Of a DNA stretch of 9,773 nucleotides, positions 1 through 6,289 are shown piece after piece. The translations under genes were made by a program, and so were the position numbers. The stretch lies in the NCBI GenBank assembly GCA_947506075.1, contig CANNNN010000077.1, positions 1 through 9,773 on the forward strand. Direction: 5' to 3'. Numbering within the stretch: position 1 is the stretch's first letter; every line of letters starts with the position of its first letter. The notes under the pieces were generated by a model. The model searched no databases. It was given only the letters and a program-made list of their open reading frames with translations, and had not been told where the DNA came from. This DNA is from Methylococcaceae bacterium. Lineage in GTDB: Bacteria > Pseudomonadota > Gammaproteobacteria > Methylococcales > Methylomonadaceae.

Positions 1-1272
1 CAGCGCGATACCCATTTTTTCGGAAGCCGCTTTGTCTTTCGGTGAAATTGCGAGTGAGATAACGGGATCAGGGAAGACCATGGGCTCCAGGGTAGCAGGG
101 AATTTCGGATCACACAGGGTATGTCCTGTTTGTACGTTCTTCATGCCCAGTACCGCAACAATATCACCCGCTTGAGCAGAATCAAGCTCGGCGCGAACAT
201 CGGCGTGCATTTCTACGATACGACCGATACGCTCGGTTTTACCGGTGAAAGTATTTAGTACCGAGGTACCTTTTTCCAGTTTTCCGGAATAAATACGCAG
301 GAAGGTCAAGGCGCCAAAACGGTCATCCATGATTTTGAATGCCAGGGCGCGTAGCGGCTTGTCTGCATCAACGATAGCAAAAGTACCGGTCGGGTTACCT
401 TCCAGGTCGACTTCCGGTTGTGGCTTAACTTCGGTCGGGCAAGGCAGATAATCAACAACGCCGTCCAGTACCAACTGTACGCCTTTGTTTTTGAACGATG
501 AACCGCAAAAAGTCGGGAAGAAGTCCAGATTGATAGTACCTTTACGTATGCAACGCTTGATGGTGTCAATGTCGGGTGTTTCGCCTTCAAGATAGGCTTC
601 CATTACGTCGTCAAACTGATCGGCAACTTGGTCAATCAGTTTTTCACGCCATTCTTTTGTCAGCTCAAGCATGTCAGCCGGAACGTCTTCAATGACGTAG
701 TTCATTGGGTCGCCTGAGTTATCCCATATCCATGCTTTTTCGGTTAATAAATCAACTACGCCTACGAACTCATCTTCTGTACCAATCGGCAAGGTCATAA
801 CCACAGGTACAGCACCCAATACTTCCTCAACCTGCTTGGTTACGCGGTAGAAGTCGGCGCCGATACGATCCAGCTTGTTGATATAGATAACACGGGCTAC
901 TTCAGAATCGTTGGCATAACGCCAGTTGGTTTCTGATTGAGGTTCTACACCGCCTGAGCCGCAGAATACACCGATACCGCCGTCAAGTACCTTCAGTGAA
1001 CGGTAAACTTCGATAGTAAAGTCAACGTGTCCCGGGGTGTCGATAATATTGAAACGGTAATCTTTCCAGAAACAAGTCGTCGCCGCAGACTGGATAGTAA
1101 TTCCGCGCTCACGCTCCTGATCCATGAAATCGGTTGTAGTTTCGCCATCATGGACTTCACCGATTTTGTGGATTTTACCGGTAAGCTTTAAAATCCGCTC
1201 GGTAGTCGTTGTTTTACCGGCATCAACGTGAGCGAAGATGCCGATGTTTCTGTAATGCGCTAAATCTGTCAT
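1..1272 (-). CDS. fusA2: Elongation factor G, second type (FusA2-like), 5' part only
   Basis: Translational GTPase that moves tRNAs and mRNA through the ribosome and, with RRF, can help recycle ribosomes; cytoplasmic. Reading leftward from the ATG at 1272-1270 gives 424 uninterrupted residues to the window edge, out of about 700 usual for EF-G, so the C-terminal domains (III to V) are mostly missing because the window ends. Seen: G1 AHVDAGKT (14-21), G2 RGITI (56-60), G3 DTPGH (78-82) and G4 NKLD (132-135), then the G' insert and domain II. The stretch FCGSGGVEPQSET (about 103-115), where the housekeeping protein has FCAVGGVQPQSET, and a domain II ending TGHTLCDP match, from memory, the second EF-G (FusA2/FusB) of Vibrio, Shewanella and Pseudomonas rather than the str-operon fusA. 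No rpsL, rpsG or tuf is adjacent, which agrees. The ribosome binding site is weak (AGAG, 7 bases before ATG). EF-G is near certain; the subtype is likely. Confidence 0.93.
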   Translation of the reverse strand, partial: MTDLAHYRNIGIFAHVDAGKTTTTERILKLTGKIHKIGEVHDGETTTDFMDQERERGITIQSAATTCFWKDYRFNIIDTPGHVDFTIEVYRSLKVLDGGIGVFCGSGGVEPQSETNWRYANDSEVARVIYINKLDRIGADFYRVTKQVEEVLGAVPVVMTLPIGTEDEFVGVVDLLTEKAWIWDNSGDPMNYVIEDVPADMLELTKEWREKLIDQVADQFDDVMEAYLEGETPDIDTIKRCIRKGTINLDFFPTFCGSSFKNKGVQLVLDGVVDYLPCPTEVKPQPEVDLEGNPTGTFAIVDADKPLRALAFKIMDDRFGALTFLRIYSGKLEKGTSVLNTFTGKTERIGRIVEMHADVRAELDSAQAGDIVAVLGMKNVQTGHTLCDPKFPATLEPMVFPDPVISLAISPKDKAASEKMGIAL

Positions 1273-1510
1273 GTTTTTACTCTAAAAGTTGGGCATAAAA
1301 AACTTGTTTGGTGACTCCGCCCTAAGCAAACAATGAGCGCTTAGAGGGACTCGTACCGGGGCGGTGGACTACATAGAATAACCGCAGACACAAAACCTAA
1401 GACTGCAGTTAGCCATTGGAATGTACGTCGGATACAGGCAGGTAGCTCAAAGCCGAGTAAGGTGCATTTATTTGAGTCACCATAACAACTCACTCGTCCG
1501 GCTTCGAAAG
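1273..1510 (-). promoter_or_regulatory. Probable structured 5' leader of fusA2
   Basis: The 240 bases upstream of fusA2 are visibly richer in G and C than the AT-rich DNA beyond about 1520, which suggests a folded transcribed leader. Seen on the minus strand: hairpin A pairs 1352-1339 with 1327-1313 (14-15 base arms, one mismatch, one bulge, one G-U, 11-base loop). Hairpin B pairs TTGTTTG (1333-1327) with CAAACAA (1310-1304) and is followed by G and six Ts (1302-1297), like a weak terminator. B uses the loop of A plus one base of its stem, so the two should compete. A further small hairpin lies at about 1498-1513. A possible -10 box TAAAAT (1522-1517) would start the RNA near 1510; no good -35 box is visible. 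I do not recognise a known riboswitch class. The leader role is inference. Confidence 0.4.
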
Positions 1511-1522
1511 CTGGCTATTTTA

Positions 1523-1662
1523 ACCTAAAAGCTTGGTAAAAACATAGAAAAGCCATGAGTGATATCGTAATAACGTGAATTGGTCTAATTCAACCTGTCA
1601 TTTGATATTAACAAAGTGCATGGTGATAAGGCTGAAACCTTGTCATTACTGATACTTGTATT
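1523..1662. other. AT-rich intergenic DNA with one small hairpin
   Basis: No open reading frame with a ribosome binding site was found here. The only structure seen is a 7-base-pair stem, GATAAGG (1625-1631) with CCTTGTC (1638-1644), around a 6-base loop CTGAAA. It has no T-tract on either side, so it is not an obvious terminator. The segment probably holds upstream promoter elements for the divergent fusA2 and CBS genes. Confidence 0.4.
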
Positions 1663-1691
1663 TTTTGAGAGATAAGTACATTAGGTATAAT
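1663..1691 (+). promoter_or_regulatory. Candidate sigma70 promoter, distal, for the CBS gene
   Basis: A perfect -10 box TATAAT (1686-1691) is preceded by TTTTGA (1663-1668) at 17 bases, or by the better hexamer TTGAGA (1665-1670) at a short 15 bases. Initiation would be near 1698 and leave a leader of about 225 bases before the CBS start. A second promoter lies nearer the gene, so this one may be an alternative or may serve an unannotated small RNA; no terminator for such an RNA was seen. Confidence 0.35.
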
Positions 1692-1845
1692 TTGCAGCAA
1701 TAGCCTTAATGATTTTTTGGCATTGTTGACCAGAAAAGGCTGATCAGAAGATCATGTACTCAATAAATTGAAGTTGAGTGTAAAGTTGGAATTGTCATTT
1801 AACGCTATCGTTTATAGTCGTACCGAGTAAAATTAAGCTTAACTA

Positions 1846-1875
1846 TTGTCAGGCTGTTCTAAAAACAGCTATATT
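1846..1875 (+). promoter_or_regulatory. Candidate promoter with operator-like palindrome, CBS/HDOD unit
   Basis: TTGTCA (1846-1851) and TATATT (1870-1875) are separated by 18 bases, predicting initiation near 1882 and a leader of about 40 bases. The spacer holds an inverted repeat, GCTGTTctaaaAACAGC (1853-1869), with perfect 6-base arms around a 5-base centre. This is where a dimeric repressor could block RNA polymerase. The hexamers and dyad are seen; repressor binding is inference, and no regulator gene is in the window. Confidence 0.45.
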
Positions 1876-1907
1876 TAGCAAATTATTTTGTAATATATCC
1901 AATTATT

Positions 1908-1913
1908 AAGGGA
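1908..1913 (+). promoter_or_regulatory. Ribosome binding site of the CBS gene
   Basis: AAGGGA lies 9 bases before the ATG at 1923 and supports that start for the tandem-CBS protein. Confidence 0.6.
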
Positions 1914-1922
1914 CTTCAGATT

Positions 1923-2345
1923 ATGCTTGTCGCAGACATTATGACCATCCATCCTGTTACGGTTAGCATGGATACTGAGCTATTGGCGATTAAGGAAATT
2001 TTTGATCATGTCTATTTCCATCATCTGCTGGTTGAGGATGATGTGGACAAAACGCTAGTTGGCGTAATTTCGGATCGTGATTTATTGAGTGCGTTAAGTC
2101 CATATGTTCAAACGGCTGCGGAAACTTTTCGTGACAAAGAAACCTTAAAAAAGCGCGCTCATCAGATCATGTCGCGTCAGATTGATGCCGTGCTGCCCAC
2201 AACAGACTGCAAAATTGCTGTACAAAAAATGCTTGATGCCGATGTATCCTGTCTGCCCGTTGTCGATGAGAAGCGAGTTATTCTCGGCATCGTTACCTGG
2301 AAAGATTTTTTAAAATTTTATCTAAAGCAACAAACACTGGGTTAA
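1923..2345 (+). CDS. Stand-alone tandem CBS-domain protein
   Basis: A 140-residue cytoplasmic protein made almost wholly of two CBS motifs (a Bateman module), at about residues 4-58 and 80-136. Each has the usual opening (VADIMTIHPVTV; AHQIMSRQIDAV) and a G-V/I-(I/V)-(S/T) strand before a final helix (VGVISDRDLL at 46-55, LGIVTWKDFL at 121-130). There is no enzyme, channel or DNA-binding domain attached. In this family such modules bind adenine nucleotides or S-adenosyl compounds and act as energy or ligand sensors, often for a partner protein; which ligand applies here cannot be read from the sequence. The next gene starts 5 bases after the stop, so the two are almost certainly cotranscribed and the HDOD-GAF protein is the natural candidate partner. 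The start is backed by AAGGGA at 9 bases. Confidence 0.88.
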   Translation: MLVADIMTIHPVTVSMDTELLAIKEIFDHVYFHHLLVEDDVDKTLVGVISDRDLLSALSPYVQTAAETFRDKETLKKRAHQIMSRQIDAVLPTTDCKIAVQKMLDADVSCLPVVDEKRVILGIVTWKDFLKFYLKQQTLG

Positions 2346-2350
2346 GAAAT

Positions 2351-3802
2351 TTGAATAGCGTAATGACCGGGGTCAGTCATGCAGAGGATCCCCATACACT
2401 TAATGAATGGACGCATGTGTTGTGCAATGAAGAAATGCCGATATTTTCCAATACCGCACTCAGTATTCATAATGTATTAAATGATGACAGAAAAGGTGCG
2501 ATGGAGTTGGCCTCGGTTATTTTGCAGGATCCGAATCTGACGGTTAAATTATTAAAAATAAGCAACACGCCCCATTACAATCCCTCTCGGCTGAAAATGG
2601 TTACCGTTTCACGGGCGATTATCATGATCGGTTCCGAGGTTATTCGTGAATTAACGCTGGTTTGCTCCTTTCTTGACGCTATACTCTCCTCGATTAATAA
2701 AAATCAGGCCAATGAAGAAATCGCACAGGCCATTCATGCGGCGGTGCAGGCAAAATCCATAGCGGTTGCGGCGAACGATGCCTCACCCGAAGAAGTATTT
2801 ATTGCAACATTACTCAATCATATTGGTAGTATATCTTTTTGGTGCTTTTGCGGGGAACAGGGGGGGCGCATTCAAGAACTGATCAATATGGGGTGCAGTC
2901 ACGAAGCAGCGGAGCGACAGGTACTAGGTTTTAAATTGGCAGATCTGGGTGTGTCATTAAGCAAGGCCTGGAAATTAGGCGGCTTGATTGAAGAGGCGCT
3001 CAAACCTGTTGTGTTGTCTAAAGATCCCAGAGCAGACCTGGTTCACTTGGGTTATGAAGTTACCGAGGCGATAAAAGAGGGGGTGAGGTCGACGAAATAT
3101 CAGGACTGCATCAAGAAAATTGAGAGACTTACGCAGCAACCGAAACAGGTTATTGTTGAAAATATTAAACATAATACCGATAGCGCGTCTGATATTGCTC
3201 GCCAGTTTGGAGCCATGGATGCCGCCCAGCTTATTCAAGGTCATCAGAATGAATCGGGTGACTTGGATGATTTTTTGCCAGTTATCGATAAAAAGCAACT
3301 GCAATTTCAGATATCACAGGATATAACAACAATAATAAGCGACAAAATTGATCTTAACCTATTGCTGGAAACTGTGCTTGAAGGGATACATCGTGGTATC
3401 GGTATGGATAGAACGGTTTTTTCCCTGTTAGCCGCTGATAAGCAGTCGCTTAAAGAAAAACTGTCCTTGGGTTGGCGTAAAGAAATCTATGAGCACAAAG
3501 TCATTTTCAATGTCCTGGAAACACCCACCAATCTTTTTTTTCATGCCCTTAACGGTGCTCAGGCTTTCTGGGCTAAGCCCTCAGAAAATGCCAAGTTGTA
3601 CACGCTACGGGATATTAATGTGGTTGGGAAAAACGAATGTTTTATGATGCCAATTTTTTCCAATAAAGCTCCGATTGGTTTGATTTATGCTGACCGAGGG
3701 CTTAATAAGCAAGCATTAACCGAAGAAGATTTTAGTGCCTTTAATTATTTTGCTCAACAGGCGAATATAGGCTTAATCATTTATCGCATGCAGCGCAGTT
3801 AA
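2351..3802 (+). CDS. HDOD-domain protein with C-terminal GAF domain
   Basis: A 483-residue cytoplasmic signalling protein. The N-terminal half (about 25-225) is an HDOD domain: MPIFSNTALSIHNVLNDD, then LASVILQDPNLTVKLLKISN (53-72) and the typical VSRAIIMIGSEVIREL. HDOD is a metal-less relative of the HD phosphohydrolases; only NHIGS (156-160) remains where HD enzymes have a metal-binding HD pair, so catalysis is not expected. After a linker (about 230-320) a GAF-like domain follows (about 325-480), opening DITTIISDKIDLNLLLETVL and ending IGLIYADRG...FNYFAQQANIGL. HDOD-GAF proteins are regulators whose partners are mostly unknown. Two starts are possible: TTG at 2351, 5 bases after the CBS stop, or the in-frame ATG at 2363; neither has a good ribosome binding site, and translational coupling to the CBS gene is likely. 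Domain calls are firm; the role is unknown. Confidence 0.88.
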   Translation: MNSVMTGVSHAEDPHTLNEWTHVLCNEEMPIFSNTALSIHNVLNDDRKGAMELASVILQDPNLTVKLLKISNTPHYNPSRLKMVTVSRAIIMIGSEVIRELTLVCSFLDAILSSINKNQANEEIAQAIHAAVQAKSIAVAANDASPEEVFIATLLNHIGSISFWCFCGEQGGRIQELINMGCSHEAAERQVLGFKLADLGVSLSKAWKLGGLIEEALKPVVLSKDPRADLVHLGYEVTEAIKEGVRSTKYQDCIKKIERLTQQPKQVIVENIKHNTDSASDIARQFGAMDAAQLIQGHQNESGDLDDFLPVIDKKQLQFQISQDITTIISDKIDLNLLLETVLEGIHRGIGMDRTVFSLLAADKQSLKEKLSLGWRKEIYEHKVIFNVLETPTNLFFHALNGAQAFWAKPSENAKLYTLRDINVVGKNECFMMPIFSNKAPIGLIYADRGLNKQALTEEDFSAFNYFAQQANIGLIIYRMQRS

Positions 3803-3956
3803 TGGGCTGGATCATTTGTTATTTATTGCTATCATTGCCTATAAACAGTATGAAAGATAAGTTAGTTTAAATGTCTGGATTTACCGAGAACCTTTTGTAT
3901 GCTGCTCTGCTAATTCGGTAGTGCTGATATTCTAACTAATTAATTTTAAAAAAATC

Positions 3957-4982
3957 ATGAATATACCTCGTCACTTTACTGACTCTCATATAGCCTTGGC
4001 CCATGGCAATGGCGGTCGTTTAATGCGCGAACTTATCGAATCATTATTCGCGCACCATCTTAAAAATGAGTTGCTGGACACTCGTGTAGATGCCGCGCGA
4101 TTGCCACTTGATATGGGCTTGGGGGAAATGATGGTAACTACCGATGGTTTTACGGTGGATCCTCTGGAGTTTCCCGGCGGCAATATCGGTAGTCTCGCCG
4201 TGCATGGAACAGTAAACGATTTGGCGGTTTCCGGCGCCACACCGCTGTATCTGACGCTCAGCGCCTTCATCGAAGAAGGGTTGGAGGTGGCGCTGCTCGA
4301 TCGGGTTCTGGAAAGTATGGCGGAGGCCTGCCGGGATAGTCATGTTCGGGTGGTGGCTGGCGACACCAAGGTTTTGCGTCGTGGTCAGGGAGGCGGCATT
4401 TATTTCGCGATGACAGGGATAGGTATGCGCTCATCAACTTTACGGATAGGTATTGATCAGATTCGTCCGGGTGACATGATTTTGCTCAGTGGCTCGGCAG
4501 GGGATCATGGTACAGCCGTATTGCTTGCGCGGGAACAATTTGGCTTGTCTGGTGAGCTTAAATCTGATTCAGCCAGTGTTCTGCCGATCACTCAGGCGCT
4601 AATCGAAATACCAGGCTTACGCTTTATGCGTGATCCAACTCGTGGAGGCCTTGCCACTGTTGCGCACGAAATCGCCGATGCGACGGGCACAACGGTACAT
4701 TTAAAGGAAACCAGTATTCCGATACTTGATCCGGTGCGGGCGGTCTGCGACATGTTGGGTTACGATCCGTTGTATCTTGCGTCTGAGGGGCGCGTCGTTG
4801 CAGTTTTGGATCCGGCCGGCGCAGAGCTTGCATTGGATCGGCTACACGGCTTGGGTTATGCCGATGCGGCAATCATTGGCACCATAAAAAGCGGTCGCTC
4901 CCAAGTGGTTCTTGAAACGGAGTTGGGCGGGGAGCGTATTTTGGCGGAGTTGGAAGACGATCCCTTGCCGCGTATCTGTTAA
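3957..4982 (+). CDS. hypE: Hydrogenase expression/formation protein HypE
   Basis: HypE dehydrates a thiocarboxamide on its C-terminal cysteine, using ATP, to make the thiocyanate that supplies cyanide ligands for the iron of [NiFe]-hydrogenases; it works with HypF and passes cyanide to HypC/HypD in the cytoplasm. Seen: 341 residues, normal length; N-terminal AHGNGGRLM (15-23); ATP-site motifs TTDGFTVDPLEFPGGNIG (61-78), NDLAVSGA (87-94) and AGDTKVL (134-140) of the PurM/AIRS fold; AIRS C-terminal half with FMRDPTRGGLATV; and the diagnostic end PRIC, with the acceptor cysteine as the last residue (341). The protein should therefore be active. The start must be this ATG because AHGNGG is close behind it, yet no Shine-Dalgarno sequence is visible in the A/T-rich bases before it. 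No hypA-D, hypF or hydrogenase gene is in the window. The 154-base gap after the HDOD gene shows no terminator. Confidence 0.96.
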   Translation: MNIPRHFTDSHIALAHGNGGRLMRELIESLFAHHLKNELLDTRVDAARLPLDMGLGEMMVTTDGFTVDPLEFPGGNIGSLAVHGTVNDLAVSGATPLYLTLSAFIEEGLEVALLDRVLESMAEACRDSHVRVVAGDTKVLRRGQGGGIYFAMTGIGMRSSTLRIGIDQIRPGDMILLSGSAGDHGTAVLLAREQFGLSGELKSDSASVLPITQALIEIPGLRFMRDPTRGGLATVAHEIADATGTTVHLKETSIPILDPVRAVCDMLGYDPLYLASEGRVVAVLDPAGAELALDRLHGLGYADAAIIGTIKSGRSQVVLETELGGERILAELEDDPLPRIC

Positions 4983-5004
4983 AAAATTTTTTGTAAAGCG
5001 CTTT

Positions 5005-5033
5005 GCGGCAAAACCTGTTTACCGCTTTTCTTT
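5005..5033 (+). terminator. Probable terminator of hypE
   Basis: GCGG (5005-5008) pairs with CCGC (5022-5025), with a second short AAA/TTT stem inside after a small internal loop, and TTTTCTTT (5026-5033) follows. It lies 22 bases after the hypE stop and overlaps the last bases of the convergent 86-residue gene. A neighbouring palindrome, GTAAAGCGCTTTGC (4993-5006), with A6T6 beside it (4981-4992), could help stop transcripts from the opposite strand. The stems are short, so confidence is limited. Confidence 0.4.
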
Positions 5034-5279
5034 AGGTATCTCACCTTGAGCATCATCAGGCACAAAACCGGCAGACGGAGTATTGCCTTTACGGCCTTGC
5101 AGCAACAAAGAACGGATACGCTCGCCTTGCTCAATACGGATTCTTTCTTGGTCGCTACGAAGTTTATCTGCGGCTGTTTTGGCCAGGGTTTGCTGATGCG
5201 TATGCCAGCTATCAACAGTAAGTTGAGATGTTAAGGTGCCAAAAAATACGCCCAGCGCGATTTGTAGAACTAATTTCAT
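5019..5279 (-). CDS. Small membrane-anchored protein, unknown function
   Basis: I do not recognise this 86-residue protein. It begins with a short hydrophobic segment (about 3-22, LVLQIALGVFFGTLTSQLTV) that could be an uncleaved signal anchor. A polar, charge-rich helical stretch follows (about 28-62, including KTAADKLRSDQERIRIEQGERIR in part) with coiled-coil character, then a flexible tail with G, P, D and K. This layout suggests one membrane anchor with the rest in the periplasm. It converges on hypE, and its end overlaps the probable hypE terminator. A strong terminator directly upstream on the same strand (5337-5372) separates it from the GlcG-like gene, so it needs its own promoter between 5280 and 5336; none stands out. 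No clear Shine-Dalgarno sequence precedes the ATG. The hydrophobic start followed by a charged helix makes a real gene likely. Confidence 0.6.
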   Translation of the reverse strand: MKLVLQIALGVFFGTLTSQLTVDSWHTHQQTLAKTAADKLRSDQERIRIEQGERIRSLLLQGRKGNTPSAGFVPDDAQGEIPKEKR

Positions 5280-5336
5280 AATATTAAAGTGCTTAATGTA
5301 GATATATCTCTGTGGAAAATGTTGATTTTAGAGCAA

Positions 5337-5372
5337 TAAAAAAGCCGCTAAGGATTTGTCCTTAAGCGGCTT
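5337..5372 (-). terminator. Rho-independent terminator of the GlcG-like gene
   Basis: On the minus strand, AAGCCGCTTAAGGA (5372-5359), a 4-base loop CAAA and TCCTTAGCGGCTT (5354-5342) form a 13-base-pair stem with a single bulged base, followed by a run of six Ts that begins within the last stem pairs (5343-5338). It lies 63 bases beyond the stop codon at 5436. The same stem on the plus strand has no T-tract, so it acts leftward. Confidence 0.88.
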
Positions 5373-5435
5373 AAGATTACCCTTCGTTGGCTGCTCAGCT
5401 ACAACCTAAGAGTTAGCAGGGGGTCTATAGAAAAA

Positions 5436-6224
5436 CTAGGGGGTGACGGTCAGTCCGCCTGCTCCAATGTCTGCGGCTACAGCTTTTTCTCCATGGCCAC
5501 AGTCAGGATGCGCCCAAGCATTGTCAGTGGCATATTCAATTCCGTCAGTGCCATTGAAGCCTACACCGCCAGGAATATTGTCAAGGGATAGACCTTCTCT
5601 GGTACGCCAGGCAATATTGTGATCCGCGCATGATGAATCACCACTGACGCCGATTGCGCCAATTAGTTTTTTATTGACGTCATAGAGCGCTAAACCACCG
5701 CCGAACACATTAACACCACCAATCTTATTGCCTACTAAAGGGTCATTAGCTTGGCCATAGTTTTTTGAGGGACCCTTGTAAGCAGCAGCAGTATCAACCG
5801 GGTTGCTCTCTTGAAGGCCAAACAGGCTGCCGCCGGGCTGAACGGCGGTGTAAAGATTGGCTGTGGACAAGGCTAGGCCATCTAGGCCGAAGGCGTTGGC
5901 GGTATTGGCTTTTTGGGCCGATATTACGCGACTTCCTGGCCATTGAGCTCCACGATCAGATCCAGTGAATGCAACGGCGCAAACGATGCCGTCTCTATCG
6001 ACAACAGTGCCCCACATATGTAAGCCGAAGCCACCGTTATAGCTAGGAACAAGTGGAGCATTGTTGGTTGTTGCGGAAGTTAAGGCTTCTTTTAGTTTCG
6101 CCTGACTGGGCAAGCCTTTACAATTTGAATTGGCTGATTTTAAATTATCAGAATCGGCTAAAGCGATGTTTGAAGCGGCTGCTAAAGCGCCGATAATCGC
6201 CAAGTTAACAAGTGTTTTTTTCAT
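5436..6224 (-). CDS. Exported heme-binding (HbpS/GlcG, DUF336) family protein
   Basis: A 262-residue protein with a clear signal peptide: MKK, a hydrophobic core (about 5-20) and an ALA site, so cleavage is likely after residue 23 and the protein acts in the periplasm or outside. The mature part shows the GlcG/HbpS fold markers: GTVVDRDGIVCAVAFTGSDR (72-91), SRVISAQKANTANAF (98-112), GGGLALYDVNKKLIGAIGVSG (in part, 175-195) and DHNIAWRTR (201-209). Members bind heme (HbpS of Streptomyces) or occur in glycolate operons (GlcG); no enzyme activity can be assigned. It is longer than the roughly 140-160 residues of plain GlcG, with an insert around 130-170 and a C-terminal extension after 210. The mature protein has four cysteines (35, 82, 199, 242), which could form disulphides. 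AGAG lies about 10 bases before the ATG. It is a single-gene unit with its own terminator, downstream of hprA on the same strand. Family firm, ligand unknown. Confidence 0.85.
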   Translation of the reverse strand: MKKTLVNLAIIGALAAASNIALADSDNLKSANSNCKGLPSQAKLKEALTSATTNNAPLVPSYNGGFGLHMWGTVVDRDGIVCAVAFTGSDRGAQWPGSRVISAQKANTANAFGLDGLALSTANLYTAVQPGGSLFGLQESNPVDTAAAYKGPSKNYGQANDPLVGNKIGGVNVFGGGLALYDVNKKLIGAIGVSGDSSCADHNIAWRTREGLSLDNIPGGVGFNGTDGIEYATDNAWAHPDCGHGEKAVAADIGAGGLTVTP

Positions 6225-6265
6225 TTGTAATTTCTCTATAGCATGAAGTTAAGTTTAAGTTATCT

Positions 6266-6289
6266 GCGAACCACTAAGCGTGGTCTTGC
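6266..6289 (-). other. Hairpin in the leader of the GlcG-like gene
   Basis: GCGAACCAC (6266-6274) and GTGGTCTTGC (6280-6289) pair through 9 base pairs with one bulge and one G-U around a 5-base loop, 42 bases upstream of the start codon. No T-tract follows in the direction of transcription, so it looks like a leader stem rather than a terminator. The rest of 6225-6499 is AT-rich. It holds a loose promoter-like pair on the minus strand (TTGGCG, 17 bases, TATTAA) and an A/T-rich inverted repeat at about 6456-6481 just after hprA. Neither is strong. Confidence 0.35.

Noticed and set aside
306..590. A 94-codon minus-strand frame inside fusA2
   Set aside because: It is a different frame within the EF-G gene, which is continuous and fully motif-supported.
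1304..1352. H-type pseudoknot between the loop of hairpin A and the bases after it in the fusA2 leader
   Set aside because: The linker of 2-3 bases is too short to span the 14-pair stem unless that stem partly opens; competing hairpins are more likely.
2975..3304. A 109-codon minus-strand frame inside the HDOD-GAF gene
   Set aside because: Antisense shadow; no start signal and no recognisable domain.
4044..4343. Minus-strand frames opposite hypE (also 3986-4270 and 4624-4872)
   Set aside because: Antisense shadows of a well-conserved gene.
5395..5450. Repeated runs of five Gs around the end of the GlcG-like gene, considered as a quadruplex
   Set aside because: Only two G-runs are close together; four are needed.
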